Assembly: GCA_025642065.1 (NCBI GenBank)
Contig: JAODUP010001066.1
Span: forward strand, 62,001 to 126,000
Length of the DNA: 64,000 bases
DNA from: Paralvinella palmiformis
Lineage: Eukaryota > Annelida > Polychaeta > Terebellida > Alvinellidae
Reading direction: 5' to 3'
The notes under the pieces were generated by a model, which did no database searches, was not told the origin of the DNA, and saw nothing but the letters and a program-made list of their open reading frames with translations. The translations under genes and the position numbers were made by a program. Below are positions 1 to 14,452 of the stretch, piece after piece. Position 1 is the stretch's first letter, and every line of letters begins with the position of its first letter.

Positions 1-367
1 CTTTAATTTAGATCCCACCACACCTAACTGCTTATACTTAGGGACGCTAAATTAGGCGTGAATGAACGTTCACTTAGTGATGAACGGAAACGTATGAGGG
101 TTAGCTGTTAGGTTCGAGTAAATCATAGTATTTACTCAGGTTTGAGACGATATTTCTTCTAGTCCAGTAATAATCCATAGTGCAGTATTGCTAGGTGGGT
201 TTTTGGAGCAAAATCATTTCACTTCTTCCATATGGAGTTGGTGTATATTACCTCACGTGGTCAACAAACTGTAATGTTTGATAACACGCCAGGGGCCTAT
301 AAAAGGCCTAACCTTTCACTCAGGTTAGAGAAGAACTTGCGACGCCAGACTAATCGGACGTGTATCG
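1..367 (+). mobile_element. R1 repeat family, LTR-like piece (copy a)
   Basis: This stretch matches, in reverse complement, the segments at 9.5-10.0, 20.4-20.8 and 40.5-41.0 kb. It carries a TATA box (298-305, TATAAAAG) followed by the conserved start-site region with CTCAGGTTAGAGAAG, which fits the U3/R part of an LTR read on the plus strand. It is cut by the window edge on the left and ends abruptly at a T-run and a (TA)n array on the right, before the AATAAA signal seen in the other copies. There is no coding capacity. The LTR assignment is inferred from the promoter and polyA-signal layout. Confidence 0.65.
298..305 (+). promoter_or_regulatory. TATA box of R1 copy a
   Basis: TATAAAAG, conserved in position in R1 copies b (9707-9714), c (20544-20551) and d (23385-23392). 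In copies b and c an AATAAAG polyA-type signal lies about 110 bases downstream, as expected for an LTR. Confidence 0.5.
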
Positions 368-388
368 TTTTTTTAGTTTTTCCACCCC

Positions 389-394
<6 letters not shown>

Positions 395-441
<47 letters not shown>
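395..441. repeat. (TA)n microsatellite at the broken end of R1a
   Basis: Uninterrupted TA dinucleotides after a T-rich linker. The array directly follows the truncated end of the R1 copy. Peptides of alternating I and Y read across such arrays are artefacts. Confidence 0.95.
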
Positions 442-446
<5 letters not shown>

Positions 447-1620
447 CCCCCCCGGCATATCTACACCTTTCATCCGACTGTATATTCTTTCAAAGAAATC
501 AAATACTTCAGGATCTCCGAATATAATTCACAGTAATATTTAATATTACACTATATTATACTAGATTAGATACGTTTAGAGTCGAAATTAATAATAATAA
601 AATGCTAATTATGTACTTTATAATATTTGTCTTCTTCTCCAGTCACTAAATGACACCATGTGTATTATGTTTATTATTGGTTATATTCGTTTACAGTTCT
701 GTTTACAAATCAAACGTTGATAATTGTTTTCTTAGACGAGCTTCGTCTGATAAAAATATTACATAATGTCTGTTTGCAAAACGAAATATTCCTTTACAGA
801 TCAAAAGAACTAAATATTCCAAAATAGTTGGCCAACCTTAATTACAACGGAAGATTATATAAACCTGATTTTAGATCTGTTTAATACCTCTTGTAGACAG
901 TGTACATGTTATATAGATGGCTCAGTTTGGAGTTCTATGAATACGATGTACTTAGTACAAAAATAAATGATTTGCATATGCAGTACTCTTTGGCTTCGGA
1001 ACAATTCTACACAAAATCTGTACTCTTAAATATGTGTAAGATGGCTTTAAGACACTCTAGATGATATTGGCTTACTCATAATTGCTCAATGATATAACAC
1101 TTTTGACACTTGGTACAAAACAACAGGTACGATCATTTAAGTATTATGATATTTTGTTGCCAAACTTTAGATCGTCATTTTTGCCGTATGGTCATCTTCA
1201 TCATCATCGTTATCCTCCTTAACACTATCATAATTATCGCATAGCCATCAATATGATCATCTTCGTTACCATTACAGGTAAAGAGATAAACAGGCAGATC
1301 TGTGAAGGCAGTGTCAATGGGAATTTACAATCTATAAATTATTGCTTCGAAGAAAGATGCAACAAAAAATAAATAGTAATATTATAGCTGGTTAAGTAGT
1401 TAACTTTGACAATCTCACAACTCTGATGTTCTGACCCGGCATTGCACTCTTAAGTATCACGATCAATAAGTGATTCGGTGCTAGGCTTGTTGATTTCCGA
1501 GAAAGATGTTATAAATAATAAAATATTCTGTTACCTGTTACTTCTTACAACCTTTGTCAATATGGTGATCTTGGTTTAAAAACTAAACAATTCCTGTATC
1601 TTAAGTACATTCCCAGATAC
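442..1620. other. AT-rich stretch without recognised feature
   Basis: I see only short open frames and low-complexity patches, such as a (TCA)n-like run near 1195-1215. No domain, RNA gene or known repeat was recognised on either strand. Confidence 0.6.
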
Positions 1621-1755
1621 CCGGCGAATGCCATATTCACTTAGATGCCCTGTAGTGTATGCCAGACTGGCCTACATCTTAGGTCGAGCGTATTAATTCT
1701 TCTCGGCCGATGAGCACGTGATCGGTGCAATAGACCATCCAATGAATCTAGTATG

Positions 1756-1905
1756 TCATGATGTATAAAGCGTTAGACCAATCACAGTACTGAACTTTAA
1801 GACATCGTGATCTGTAGTGAATTCGTCGGCGGGTCGACCTTTCTTGTAAGCTGGACACTTGAAAAGAAGGGAGCTAGTTTTCTCTGTCGTATTCGCCGTT
1901 GCCAT
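1756..1905 (-). other. small open frame in a locally GC-richer patch
   Basis: A 49-codon frame starting at ATG 1905, with an in-frame stop just upstream of the ATG, reads MATANTTEKTSSLLFKCPAY and so on, ending in TGA at 1756. The surrounding 1620-2090 is visibly less AT-rich than its neighbours. I do not recognise the protein. It could be a short real exon, part of an old repeat, or chance. A competing plus-strand frame covers 1807-2073 (88 codons). Confidence 0.15.
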
Positions 1906-2092
1906 GTCCAGTGTTGTTGCCTATTAACAGAAGGGAAGTATTTTGCTACCTGGACGAGATCAAACCATGAGTCACATGTGACATTGTGTCAAGTGGTGTC
2001 TCATAGACTAGCATTGAAGTGTCCAGTGCGGAGCATTACGGACTGGTGTTGCCTGATAATAGGTACGGATTAGTAGTATATACTACCTGGCT

Positions 2093-2671
2093 GTGAGATC
2101 AAGCCAAACCTCATGTACTATTTTTATTGCATTATTACTTATTTATGTAGTTAACATGATACCACATATCAGTCACATCAGAACATTGATGCTGGGCGAT
2201 AATTGCGCCTTATTGATTTCTGGTGTCTTGGACACGCGGATAAATTACATAATCGAACCTTATTTACCGTTTGTGTCTTGCATAGGTGGGTGCAACTTTC
2301 GCTTTAATCTGCAAATCAAAATGTTGCCGCTCATTTTAATTTCCAAAATATCCTTGTTTTGGCCATCGTACATTTCGGTCACTCGCTCACTTCCTAAAAC
2401 AGAGAATAGGCCTACTTCAGTGAGAAATGACCACGCATCGCTTGCACAGGACCATATTCTGTATTTATTTTTGGTATATTCCCACACAAAAATAACGCAC
2501 AGTCATGGGCATTTCCACTTCAAGGCTCAAGTGGTGATGTTATCTGTACCATTTGCGTCGAAGGAAAACTTTAAGGTAAATTTACAGATTGCAGGAATGG
2601 ATTATTTAAAACGACACCTCAGCCAACACAGTCATCTGGATGTTATCACTATATTAGGGAAACTGGAGTAA
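2093..2671 (+). other. longest open frame of the window (192 codons), unassigned
   Basis: The frame has a hydrophobic start (residues about 9-22) and otherwise mixed composition. No family is recognised. An overlapping minus-strand frame (2260-2487) looks at least as protein-like, so the plus frame may be its shadow. Neither has supporting neighbours. Confidence 0.15.
2260..2452 (-). other. possible single exon, unassigned (weak DOMON-like flavour)
   Basis: On the minus strand an open segment is preceded by an acceptor-like AAATAAATACAG (ending about 2453) and ends at a donor-like GGTAAATA just before an in-frame stop at 2260. The encoded stretch, with a region like EMYDGQNKDILEIKMSGN followed by a basic tail, faintly recalls the strand-rich end of DOMON domains such as those of ferric-chelate reductase-like proteins. 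I cannot verify this. No adjoining exon was found. Confidence 0.15.
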
Positions 2672-5030
<2,359 letters not shown>

Positions 5031-5039
5031 TGCTAATGG

Positions 5040-6168
5040 AGACCCCCCCCTCCCCCAGACATACAACCAGCAAAAGTGAATCTACCCATCAAGTGTGACA
5101 AGCCGACCAAGGAAGAAATCAGGAGCGCCATAAAACATCTGAAGAACAATAAAGCAACAGGGCCGGATGACATCCCAGCAGAAGCACTCAAGACAGACAT
5201 AGACACGTCTGTGGAACTATTGTATCCTCTTTTTACTGAGATTTGGGAAAAGGAAGAAGTGTCATCAGACTGGAGAGATGGATACCTCATAAAACTCCCC
5301 AAGAAAGAAGACCTTAGCAACTGTTCTAATTACAGAGGAATCACACTTCTGTCAGTGCCTCAGAAAGTCTTCAACAGAATAATCTTGGAAAGAATGAAAG
5401 GTGAAATGGACCCATGGCTGAGAGATCAACAAGCTGAATTCCGCCCAAACAGGTCATGCGTTTGATCAGATTGCAAAACTACGATTCATAGTAGTGTAAT
5501 CCCTGGAATGGAATTCCCCACTCTACATTAACTGATTACGAAAAGGCGTTTAACAGCATAAATAGGGATACACTATGGAAACTGCTAGGACATTACGGCA
5601 TACCGACCAAGCTGATCAGCTTCATTAAGAACAGCTCTGAAGGAACAGGCTGCAGAGTAATACATAGTGGACAACTAACGAAGCCAGTGAAGACTGGAGT
5701 TAGACAAGGTTGTTTGCTGTCCCCATTCCTCTTCCTTCTGGTCATTGACTGGATTATGAAGATATGCACAAAGCAGAGAAGAAATGGAATCCAGTGGAGA
5801 CTAAATGGCAACTCGAAGACCTGGACTTTGCCGACGAGCCCACAGCCATCAACAGATGCAGCAGAAGACAAATAAACTGGCAGCCATCTCGTCACGAATG
5901 GGGTTAAATATACATAAATACAAAACAAAAATCCTCAAGGTAAATGCAGTAAGCATGGAGCCAGTCAAACTGGAAGAGAATGAAATTGACGAGGGAGATA
6001 CCTTCACGTGTATGGGTAGCATCATTGATAAACATGGTGGTACAGATGCGGAGCTCCAAGGTGTTGTCATTACACACAAAGATATGCCTGTTTAACTCCA
6101 ATGTGAAGTCTGTACTACTGTATGGAGCAGAGACATTGAGGACAACTAACACCTTGATGAGATGCGCT
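5040..6168 (+). pseudogene. RTE-like non-LTR retrotransposon, RT fragment
   Basis: This is the decayed reverse transcriptase region of a LINE. Open frame 5076-5465 covers the fingers, with KNNKATGPDDIPAEALK near its residues 25-41, then NYRGITLLS and a QQAEFRPNRSC block. Further pieces follow in other frames: YEKAFN (motif A, about 5530-5560), TGVRQGCLLSPF (about 5694-5730), a C-terminal MGSIIDKHGGTDAEL block (about 6010-6050) and the VLLYGAET thumb motif (about 6115-6135). The order and wording match RTE/SR2-type endonuclease-reverse transcriptases of flatworms and molluscs; the clade call is from memory. Several stops and frameshifts occur, the YADD-equivalent is scrambled, and the endonuclease and 3' end are missing. 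Confidence 0.85.
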
Positions 6169-7770
6169 TTTCCATTGGACATTAATCATGTGGATCTTAA
6201 CGCCAATATTTATCTCACTGATTATCTACAAGTGCTACTGGAGTTAACTGTTATACGACTGAAAATAATAGATCCAGAGCCAGCCGGCCTAGACAGTAAG
6301 AAAACATGCTTACAGGATACACTATACATATGTTTTAGTGATATCATATACGACACCGTTTCAACGCATCATGGCCAGACCTGTATCCTGACACTTCAGC
6401 AGTTGCTGATAGATCAAAGCAGTGCCGAAATTAATTCCATAAAATGTAGCATTAAACAAAACAACAATATGCAATTTCTTTAACTGAAAGTACAATTCAT
6501 AGTTTAAATTGACTATTATAGTTGTAGAGTACTAGGGAAAGAATGCTATATAAATATGGTATAACAATAAATGTATTAAGTTTAATAAAACTACAAAATA
6601 AACGTAAATGGTTTTTGTGTTTTATCGCTTAGAAATAAGACCAGATCCGGCCTTAAAAAACAACTTGTTTTTTTAAATTCACCTAAGATGGTACGAAGGG
6701 TGGTTTATCACTAACCATGACATTAATCAACTGAATGTATAAAAACATTATCCCATAAAGTATCTATTTGATTAATTTTGTAAAATTAATTATCCACTTT
6801 ACCAAATGTAATCAATCGAATGAAATATATGTTCCTGTATAATAACCTAAAACATCATCTATAAATCTACATATTATTAATGTTTAAAAATACTACAAAG
6901 CACCATTAAAACCTAACAAAGAAGGCCATGCTGATAATTCAAAACACGTGGTAAAAAAGTCACACAAATTCATCTTCAATAGTCCTAGTTAGTAAAACTG
7001 AATGATGTACTTGAATTTGGAGCATTATCGATCAGACTTCAACTAAAGGTGATATTTTTTGAGAAATATGGTCTCATGCATCAATCACCAAGTAACAGGA
7101 AAAAAGTACACTTGAAGTGATCAATTAATGTTAGTACTAGATCGCTTTTGAAATTTTTTATTTTCGTTTGCCTAAAATTATGATCTGGGCCATAAAACAA
7201 AGTAAAATTAAGTTTTGTCCGATAGTCAACTAAAATTGGCGATTAAGAGGCTTCCTAATTCCTGTTGTTATATACTTCTGGTCGTCAATGTGACTACCTT
7301 AAGTGATACAATATTGTATTAGCATAATTGATTTAGATATTAAGTACAGTAAACACATAATTTATGGAAAAATTACATTCATTCTTTAGGAGCATTACTT
7401 TAAGCATAATGATTTAGTTTAGTTATATATTCGCGCTTTCAAAAACAACTACAAGAAAACGAAACCTTTGGCTATTATAAGTGAGAAATAAATTATAGGT
7501 TATCGAAAAGCTTTTACCTGTCATCAAGCAACTAGGATGGTACATGTAAATATTTCATTGATACATGGTATATGATAAAAATATCTGCCTGATCAGTGTT
7601 CTTTTTATATAAGTAAATATGACATTGTTAGTTTAATTGTTTTGGAATATACATGTATATATGGAGGTATTGTAACTATTTGGTATTATTAGGTTCGAAA
7701 AATATTTCTTCTAGTTGATGGCAGCAAGGATTTGTGTGTAAACTAAAGTTATAGACAAAGTACTCGGTTG

Positions 7771-7773
<3 letters not shown>
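6169..7773. other. AT-rich, no recognised feature
   Basis: The open frame tailing off the LINE to about 6483 has no recognisable content after 6170. The rest shows no gene, RNA or repeat that I can name. Confidence 0.55.

Positions 7774-7843
<70 letters not shown>
7774..7843. repeat. (TA)n microsatellite
   Basis: About 70 bases of uninterrupted TA. Confidence 0.97.
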
Positions 7844-7845
<2 letters not shown>

Positions 7846-9404
7846 CAAACAGTTATTCTATGTAAACAGAAACTACACGACGATTACCTCGGAATGTGTT
7901 CCTTCCACGTCAGCTTTATGATCAAGTTCATGCAATAACTCAATTAATAATAATTTCCTATAAATCTGTCTGTAAGTGAGTTATTCTTTAAACAGAGTAA
8001 TGTCCGGTTTATAAATAACACGTATGTAATGAATAAGTCAAGAGAAACAGAAAATCACTAATATTCGTATTATTCATAATAAAGTTTGCTTTAAACACGA
8101 AAAACTATTATGTTATTTGTTCTTATTTACAATGTTTCCATTAGCATTTTGAAAGAACGCAACATTTGTAGCAAACATCAAAAAGAAGAGATGAGAAAAA
8201 TTTAAACAGAAACTTAAATTCCTTATTAACTACTAACCATGCATTATCTGAATTGAACAATTGAAGTAATACGTCTAACCTACATTGAACAAAAAGGTCT
8301 TCAGAAATATCTGATGCAGGTAGAATTTGAATGTGATTGCAAGAAAGGAAAATGTATTCATTTCCAGTTATCAACTAACATATCTTCATAAGAATACATA
8401 TTTGACAAAAGGAGATTGTTGGATAAATCTGACAATTCATGGTGCGCTGTTACTTTCACGAATTCGTTGTCACTTTACGTGAATGTCGTATCTTCTAACT
8501 GAATTATATCAATTGAACTCTTTACCTTTACATATGATAAGAAGCACTCTACCAGTTAATTGGTACTAACATTTTAATAAGGGTGCTTATAACGTCCTCA
8601 GCTAATTAACCAGCAATAAGTATGACAACACTTATTGGACAACATATCTGATCATGCGTCCTAACTTTAATCCTCAATGTACAGAATAGATTATGGGTTA
8701 ATGTCTTTACTAATAGCTCAGCTTTATGTCTTAACTTAGGAAATCTTAACATTGTATCGATGTTGTTCAATAAAATAGCTAAGCGCTCAGAGAACTAGTG
8801 AAAGATATTTCCTTACAGTGGTTTCAATATTATTAAGCTCATCATCTTATAGAGAATTGAGTAGATATAAATTTTAAAATGGCCAATAAAAATGTTTTTT
8901 TGTGTTCATTATGTTTTAAATCTTCATTAGAAAATGATAGCCGTAGTATCATAACTTGTTCTATTTAGTGAGAAAACACTAAAGTTGAGATTTATATAAA
9001 AATGAAACAAATAACTTCGATATTATATAAAGTAATAAAAAGCTTGGCCATTTAATTTAATTTATGTAATATTTCTTATTAATCATTCGCCATGAGCCTG
9101 TATTTTGTTATTGTGATTATGATCCCTAGATTGTAATACATAATCTGTCTTGTTGATTCATGAAGAAGACGCCTTTATCTCTCATGTATCCGTAGTGTAG
9201 TGATAAGTGGGGGAAAATCCCTATAGTCACCCATGAAAATTCAACTTTACAGTTTTTTTAGACATTTATAAATATCTCGGGAACCCTTTACGTCAATAAT
9301 CAACATTTTCGTCAGTAATATATTTTTAACAAAACACTTTCTGACATAATTCATGAAATATTTTTAAAGTTGATATCACTGAATCATGTTGAATTTTAAG
9401 TATG
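7844..9404. other. AT-rich, no recognised feature
   Basis: No supported gene or repeat. The minus frame 8141-8374 (77 codons) has no recognisable motif. Confidence 0.55.
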
Positions 9405-9441
9405 AGTGTGTGTGTGTGTGTGTGTGTTTGTATGACTGTAG

Positions 9442-9527
<86 letters not shown>
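9405..9527. repeat. (GT)n then (TA)n microsatellites
   Basis: GT array 9405-9427 and TA array about 9445-9527. The TA array abuts the left end of R1 copy b. Confidence 0.95.
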
Positions 9528-9532
<5 letters not shown>

Positions 9533-10470
9533 TGTGGTCCAAAAGAAACCTGTATATGAAGCATTTCGACACCTCAGATGCTGAACTCAGCTTTATTCTT
9601 GGTTCGAATAACTAAATAAATCCTACCTATATGAACCATATATATCTATACACGTCCGTGTAGTATGGAGTTAAAGTTCTACTCTAACCTAAGTGAAACG
9701 TTAGGCCTTTTATAGACCCTAAGCGTATTAACAAACATTACAGTTTGTCCACCACGTGAGAATGTACACTAACTCAATATGAAATCACTGAAGTGGTTTA
9801 GCTAAAATAAAAACAAAGTAGCAATACCGCACAATGGATTATTACTGGACTAGAACGAAATATCGTCTCAAACCTGAGTAAATACTATGATTTACTCGAA
9901 CCTAACAGCTAATCCTCATGCGTTTCCATTCATCACTAAGTGAACGTTCATTCACCCCTAATTTAGCGTCCCTAAGTATAAGCAGTTAGGTTAGGTGTGG
10001 AGGCATCTAAATTAAAGCGTCTATCCACTTGATCTATTTGATCCATGGTCGAGAACAGCGGATTTCAGGCAGATCTCCGATACTGCGAATGACACGTCGG
10101 GATTATAATAGCTATACATTTAACAAATTTCCTATATCAGTGTAACCTAATTACTCATAATATGGGGAAAAGCTCTGTCCGCAGCTTAATCCCCATGGCT
10201 ATGCCTGCCGGAGTAATAAACGACTCCAGGAGTATAAATCCACTATGCAGCATTGTATTAATTAATAGGTCGTTTCGCCAGACCAAATAAGAGGACAACA
10301 ATATAGATTCTACTTTATACATAACAAGCTATTATACTTAAACATGTTGTAATAATGACATAATTTCTTACATTGGTGCAATAAGGAATCTGGATCGAAA
10401 TAGATGTGATGTCTGGCACGAGCAATGTGTGTTTTAGGATACATATAAAAGTGTATATGCAATAACATAT
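9528..10470 (-). mobile_element. R1 repeat family, LTR plus adjoining internal segment (copy b)
   Basis: On the minus strand an internal segment (X, about 10470-10259, containing CGCCAGACCAAATAAGAGG in plus orientation) is followed by a roughly 730-bp LTR-like unit (10258-9528). The LTR-like unit holds a TATA box (9707-9714 on plus, read in reverse), a conserved GAACGTTC palindrome region near 9943-9950 and an AATAAAG signal (9591-9597). Segment X also occurs in copy d at 22621-22820, but there it lies on the other side of the LTR unit. This is what an LTR-internal-LTR element would give, copy b being the 3' end. No protein is encoded. Confidence 0.6.
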
Positions 10471-10758
10471 TTAGATTGAAAGGCATTTTAAGGCATTACA
10501 TCTGCTTTACGTCTAAAATCGGGTTACGTCACGGATTTTGAAACAAATTAATGACGTAGAGCGGGGTATGACTGTATACGGCCTAGTTTTCTTTGTATTA
10601 TCTTTAAAAAATTAAATTTGGCAGTTGAGGAATTCACATTTCATTGGAGACAAATGTGTGTTTTATCCGATTGTACTTCCTGACAACACACGAATCCCAT
10701 TACTGACACAAAAGAATTTATAGAGTTAGAGAAAACTGATGTTAGCATAGGTAAAGCG

Positions 10759-11076
10759 TTGGCCATATATATCAACACTATATCAGAAAGACTTCGTGGT
10801 GTGACTAGTCAACATCGGTACCAAAGGTTGACATTTTCTAAACCGGACAACTGCTATGTCGTGTGTACCGTCCTCCGAGGTTCCTATCTCAAACACGATT
10901 CCTTCCTAAGTAAGCAGTTTCACGACCGTCGTTCGGGGGAATGCTGTCTTCTCGGGAATGTATTGTCATTAATCAACTTACTTGACGACAAATATCCTAA
11001 ACACAAACTCATAACTATAGAAAGCTATTATAACAAGGCGTGTGTCACTGGATCTGGAAATGATCATATAAAATAA
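10759..11076 (+). other. open frame of 105 codons, unassigned
   Basis: The frame has mixed composition, with KPDNCYVVCTVLRGSYLKHD in the middle. Local base composition is less AT-rich than the surroundings. I recognise no family and see no splice or domain support. It may be a piece of an old element. Confidence 0.15.
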
Positions 11077-11097
11077 AACTCACTGTGTGCGTGTGCG

Positions 11098-11099
<2 letters not shown>

Positions 11100-11190
<91 letters not shown>
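11100..11190. repeat. (CT)n-(TA)n-(GT)n compound microsatellite
   Basis: Three dinucleotide arrays in series, about 11100-11122, 11123-11151 and 11152-11190, each arising from the end of the previous one. Confidence 0.95.
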
Positions 11191-11195
<5 letters not shown>

Positions 11196-11487
11196 TCTGT
11201 GTGTGTGTAAATATATGTTTTCTATTAGATGACTTCTGATAATTTATACTAACATATTATTTTAGTGAGGCTCGATTACGAACAATTCCAAAACTGTGTT
11301 GTTGTAATACTTGACCAAAAACTACAAAAACGATTACATTTTACGGATTCTTTTCATTTTCCAAGAAATCGGTTCTATAAAATAAATTACAGTAGTTTAT
11401 GAACGCTGTTAATATAAATTTGATCTTACACCTAGCACGAACTTCCTACTACAAACATCGAACTGACGGTTCATGTTATTTCTAGAA

Positions 11488-11640
11488 TATATTTGGCCTA
11501 GTGGGCAAGAGCGTGGGACTTTCTTACTCATGGTCTTGCTGTGTTGGAGGTCGGAGATCCTAATCCTATAATAGGAGGAGTTTTTCATCCAAACAAACAA
11601 CTGGCAAGGTTTTCTCCGCCGAATATGCCAGCTATTGTAA
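11488..11640 (+). mobile_element. possible tRNA-derived SINE
   Basis: GGCCTAGTGGGCAAGAGCG (about 11492-11510) resembles a tRNA A box, and GGTCGGAGATCC about 45 bases later resembles a damaged B box. The spacing suits a tRNA-derived SINE head. No second copy was seen in the window, so this is weaker than the SINE family at 35.3 and 53.3 kb. Confidence 0.3.
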
Positions 11641-12976
11641 ATTCTAAATTTAGAATTAGTTCCCGTGCTGAAGCTATAAATTACAGACCATATGCGTCTC
11701 CTGCATTTGAGGTTGTCAGCCACCTAAAATAACTGCCTTTTCAGCCATTATTATTATTAAGTTTTGTTTTACATCTACCCATAACCTATCGATTTGAGAG
11801 GTAAATCATTAAACACGGAGTTTTGTTTAATAGATGTTCACCATTTATTACCAACAAAACTGTTTCTATGTAAGGTAGTTTATTTATCTCAAGAACGATA
11901 ACATAAGTCGACATAATAACTACCAGAACTATTAGGCCAAGTATCGATAAAGATTAAACAAGTAACGTTTAAGAAGAACCCATGATACAGCTAATGATTT
12001 TAAACCAAAGAAATAATCAATTACTTACAGTGTACTGATTTATTTATTATATCGCAATATTTTGACTCGTGCTGGTACAAGTTACTTTGAAAGTTGTACA
12101 GAAATTAGTCTATATTAGTGAATCGTATTTTAATAGGATTAATAGGTTATGTACCATTAATTAAACGGTCATATTTGGACACGAATACAAGAAATGAGGT
12201 ATATCAATGATAAGATAAGTAATTGTTATAGTAAATTACATAAACGCTGATGATACAACACGCTTTGCCTAATAGCCTACTCATTATCCTAATATTGTTT
12301 TACATTCATAGCAATTATTAGTGAAGATGTTCTCATATTAAGGTGATTGTTACAAAAGCTGAACTTTGAGTGTGTCTGCACCTTTTGTAATCAGTGTTGT
12401 TGTCATATGAAAGTAAGTACTCTTTAATACAAGATCCAGGAGTCATTGTCTGCTACGATCCATTGCGCCAAGTGGAGTATTAAGCTCGAGGTTGTACATA
12501 AACAGTTAATTGATATACTTATATGTATCTGTTATAAATGTGTTGTGTATTGTTTGTTAATGTTTTTCTCGTGTTTTATATCTACTCAAGCGAATAATGA
12601 TCATTACAACAATTTATACCACTGGAATAAATATTACAATTGTAGATGATATCAATGATTATTATACCAAGATTAAATATAATACAACATACTATATGAT
12701 CTTTGTTAAACGAAACGTGATAGCTCGATCGTCATATAGCCAACCACAGATTACACAATTATCTATCATATCAAAAATAAACAGATACGTTAGAAATGGG
12801 CACAGAGGGGGAATCAGATACGGAGAGAGAGTGGGCGAGGAGAGAGAGAGATAAAGAGAGGTGGGGATATTTCACTATAATCCAAAATGGAAACTTAATT
12901 TTATGGAATTAGATTATATAAGGCACACACCGGAATTCCTATTATCCTAAAATTTAGCAATTAGAATACATAAATC
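11641..12976. other. AT-rich, no recognised feature
   Basis: Short open frames only (for example 12446-12649 and 12597-12854), ending in a GAGA-rich patch at 12820-12860. No domain recognised. Confidence 0.55.
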
Positions 12977-12995
12977 AGTGGCGGATCCAGGATGT
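12977..12995 (-). repeat. hAT terminal inverted repeat (3' end)
   Basis: CAGTGGCGGATCCAGGATG has the form common at hAT ends. It lies on the expected side of the transposase remnant. The matching 5' repeat was not seen. Confidence 0.5.
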
Positions 12996-14452
12996 TTTGG
13001 AGTGGGGGTTTCACCTTGGGCGAAGGGTGGTAGGTCTCCCTCTTTCTCTGTGGAAGAAAAATGGAAATAAGATAATGCCTAGATGTCTTCTGTAGCACTA
13101 CAAAATCCGTATTTATCGTGTAAATACTGTGTGTAAATACTGGTAAAAGTAGACGTTCCTGTGAAGAAAGACCCATGGTATGAGACTTGGTGATTGGTAC
13201 AGCGTACCGGTATATACAGATTGTTAGAATTTGGGGGGTTACCAATTATTTAAACTATTTAATAAGCAGACTGACTATTTATTTCAAGGTGCATACTTAT
13301 GAGAAAGAAATAATGATGTTTAAAATATTGATTACCTCATGTAAATCTATATAAGTTAGTCGATAAAGATGGCCTTGAACAAACGGCTAGGTTGTTCTTT
13401 AATGAAACTATCTGCAATTTATTTTGGAATCGATGTGTTTACTGTAATGTATTTTCATTAATGTTAAGGCAGAAAACCTTGTGTCACCCATCCAGCTCCT
13501 CAGATGGCTTTTGATTATTCGCAACACAGAGAAACTACGCTCTGCTTCGGCAGATGTGGCAAGCAGAGTACATCCTAATACCAGTAAAATTCGAATGTTC
13601 ACAAATGAATCTGGATCTGCAGATATTAAGGATTTCATCAAAGTATCAGGTAAATCGGCACGGTCAGAATGCCTGGACCACATATTGAACCATCTGTATA
13701 CCTGTTTATCTAATGATCTCGAAGATAGCAGGTTGTCATGCCACGATTCAAATTGCTCTGGGGGAGGCATCCCTAGTTTGACAATGAATCTTCCTGTAAT
13801 AAAGAAGAGGTATATCAGCAGATGCATTCCACCTATTACACTGAACTCTTGGAAGTTCCTCTTCAGTACCTATATATGAAGTCAGCTGCTTTGCTTCATC
13901 GTACCATCTCTGGAATTCTAAACCAATGTCATTCCTCAAACATTGAATCTCTGATTTGATATTGTCAATCATTGTGTATGCCTCAAAAACGTCAATATCT
14001 CTTCTTTGTAGTTTAGCTGACAAACCTTTCAAATATTCCAAACTTGTTTTTAATACTGTGAAGCCAACAATAACTTCAAACTCTGCAGACTACTTTTGTG
14101 TCACTATTCCAATTCCAACAACTTTCAGTAACCTCTGGACAAACCTGTGGATTAACAATGGCATCAAGGTAAGTGACCAAGTGTTCATAAAGCTCATCAA
14201 AAGTTTTCAAACAAGAATGTCTTTCAACCCAGCATGTCTTGCACAAAGCTATAAGTGCATGCCCTAGGAAAACTTTGTCTCTTGGGAGAATTGTCAAAAA
14301 CCTGTACTCAGACAAACATTACACAACACTCAATGTGTGGTTATTTAAGAATGACAAATTCGCAGTACTTCTACTAATGATTATGTCGCCAAATGATAGA
14401 TTGCATTTAAAGATGTTTCTGGGGTTCTGACCCCCTTAGGGGTGGGTGTATT
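12977..14452 (-). pseudogene. hAT-family DNA transposon, decayed transposase (copy 1)
   Basis: The minus-strand frames 14315-14076, 14041-13748 and 13827-13408 together cover the C-terminal half of a hAT transposase of the P52rIPK/ZMYM-like type. The last frame carries the hAT dimerisation signature, with SAEAERSFSVLR followed by IKSHLRSWMGDTRFSALTL. The middle frame has EYLKGLSAKLQRRDIDV and a Trp-Tyr rich stretch (RWYDEAKQL). A frameshift near 13790 and breaks near 14050 split it; the N-terminal catalytic part is missing. At 12977 CAGTGGCGGATCCAGGA is a typical hAT inverted-repeat end, 3' of the gene. The other end was not found; similarity to copy 2 ends near 14452. Confidence 0.85.
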
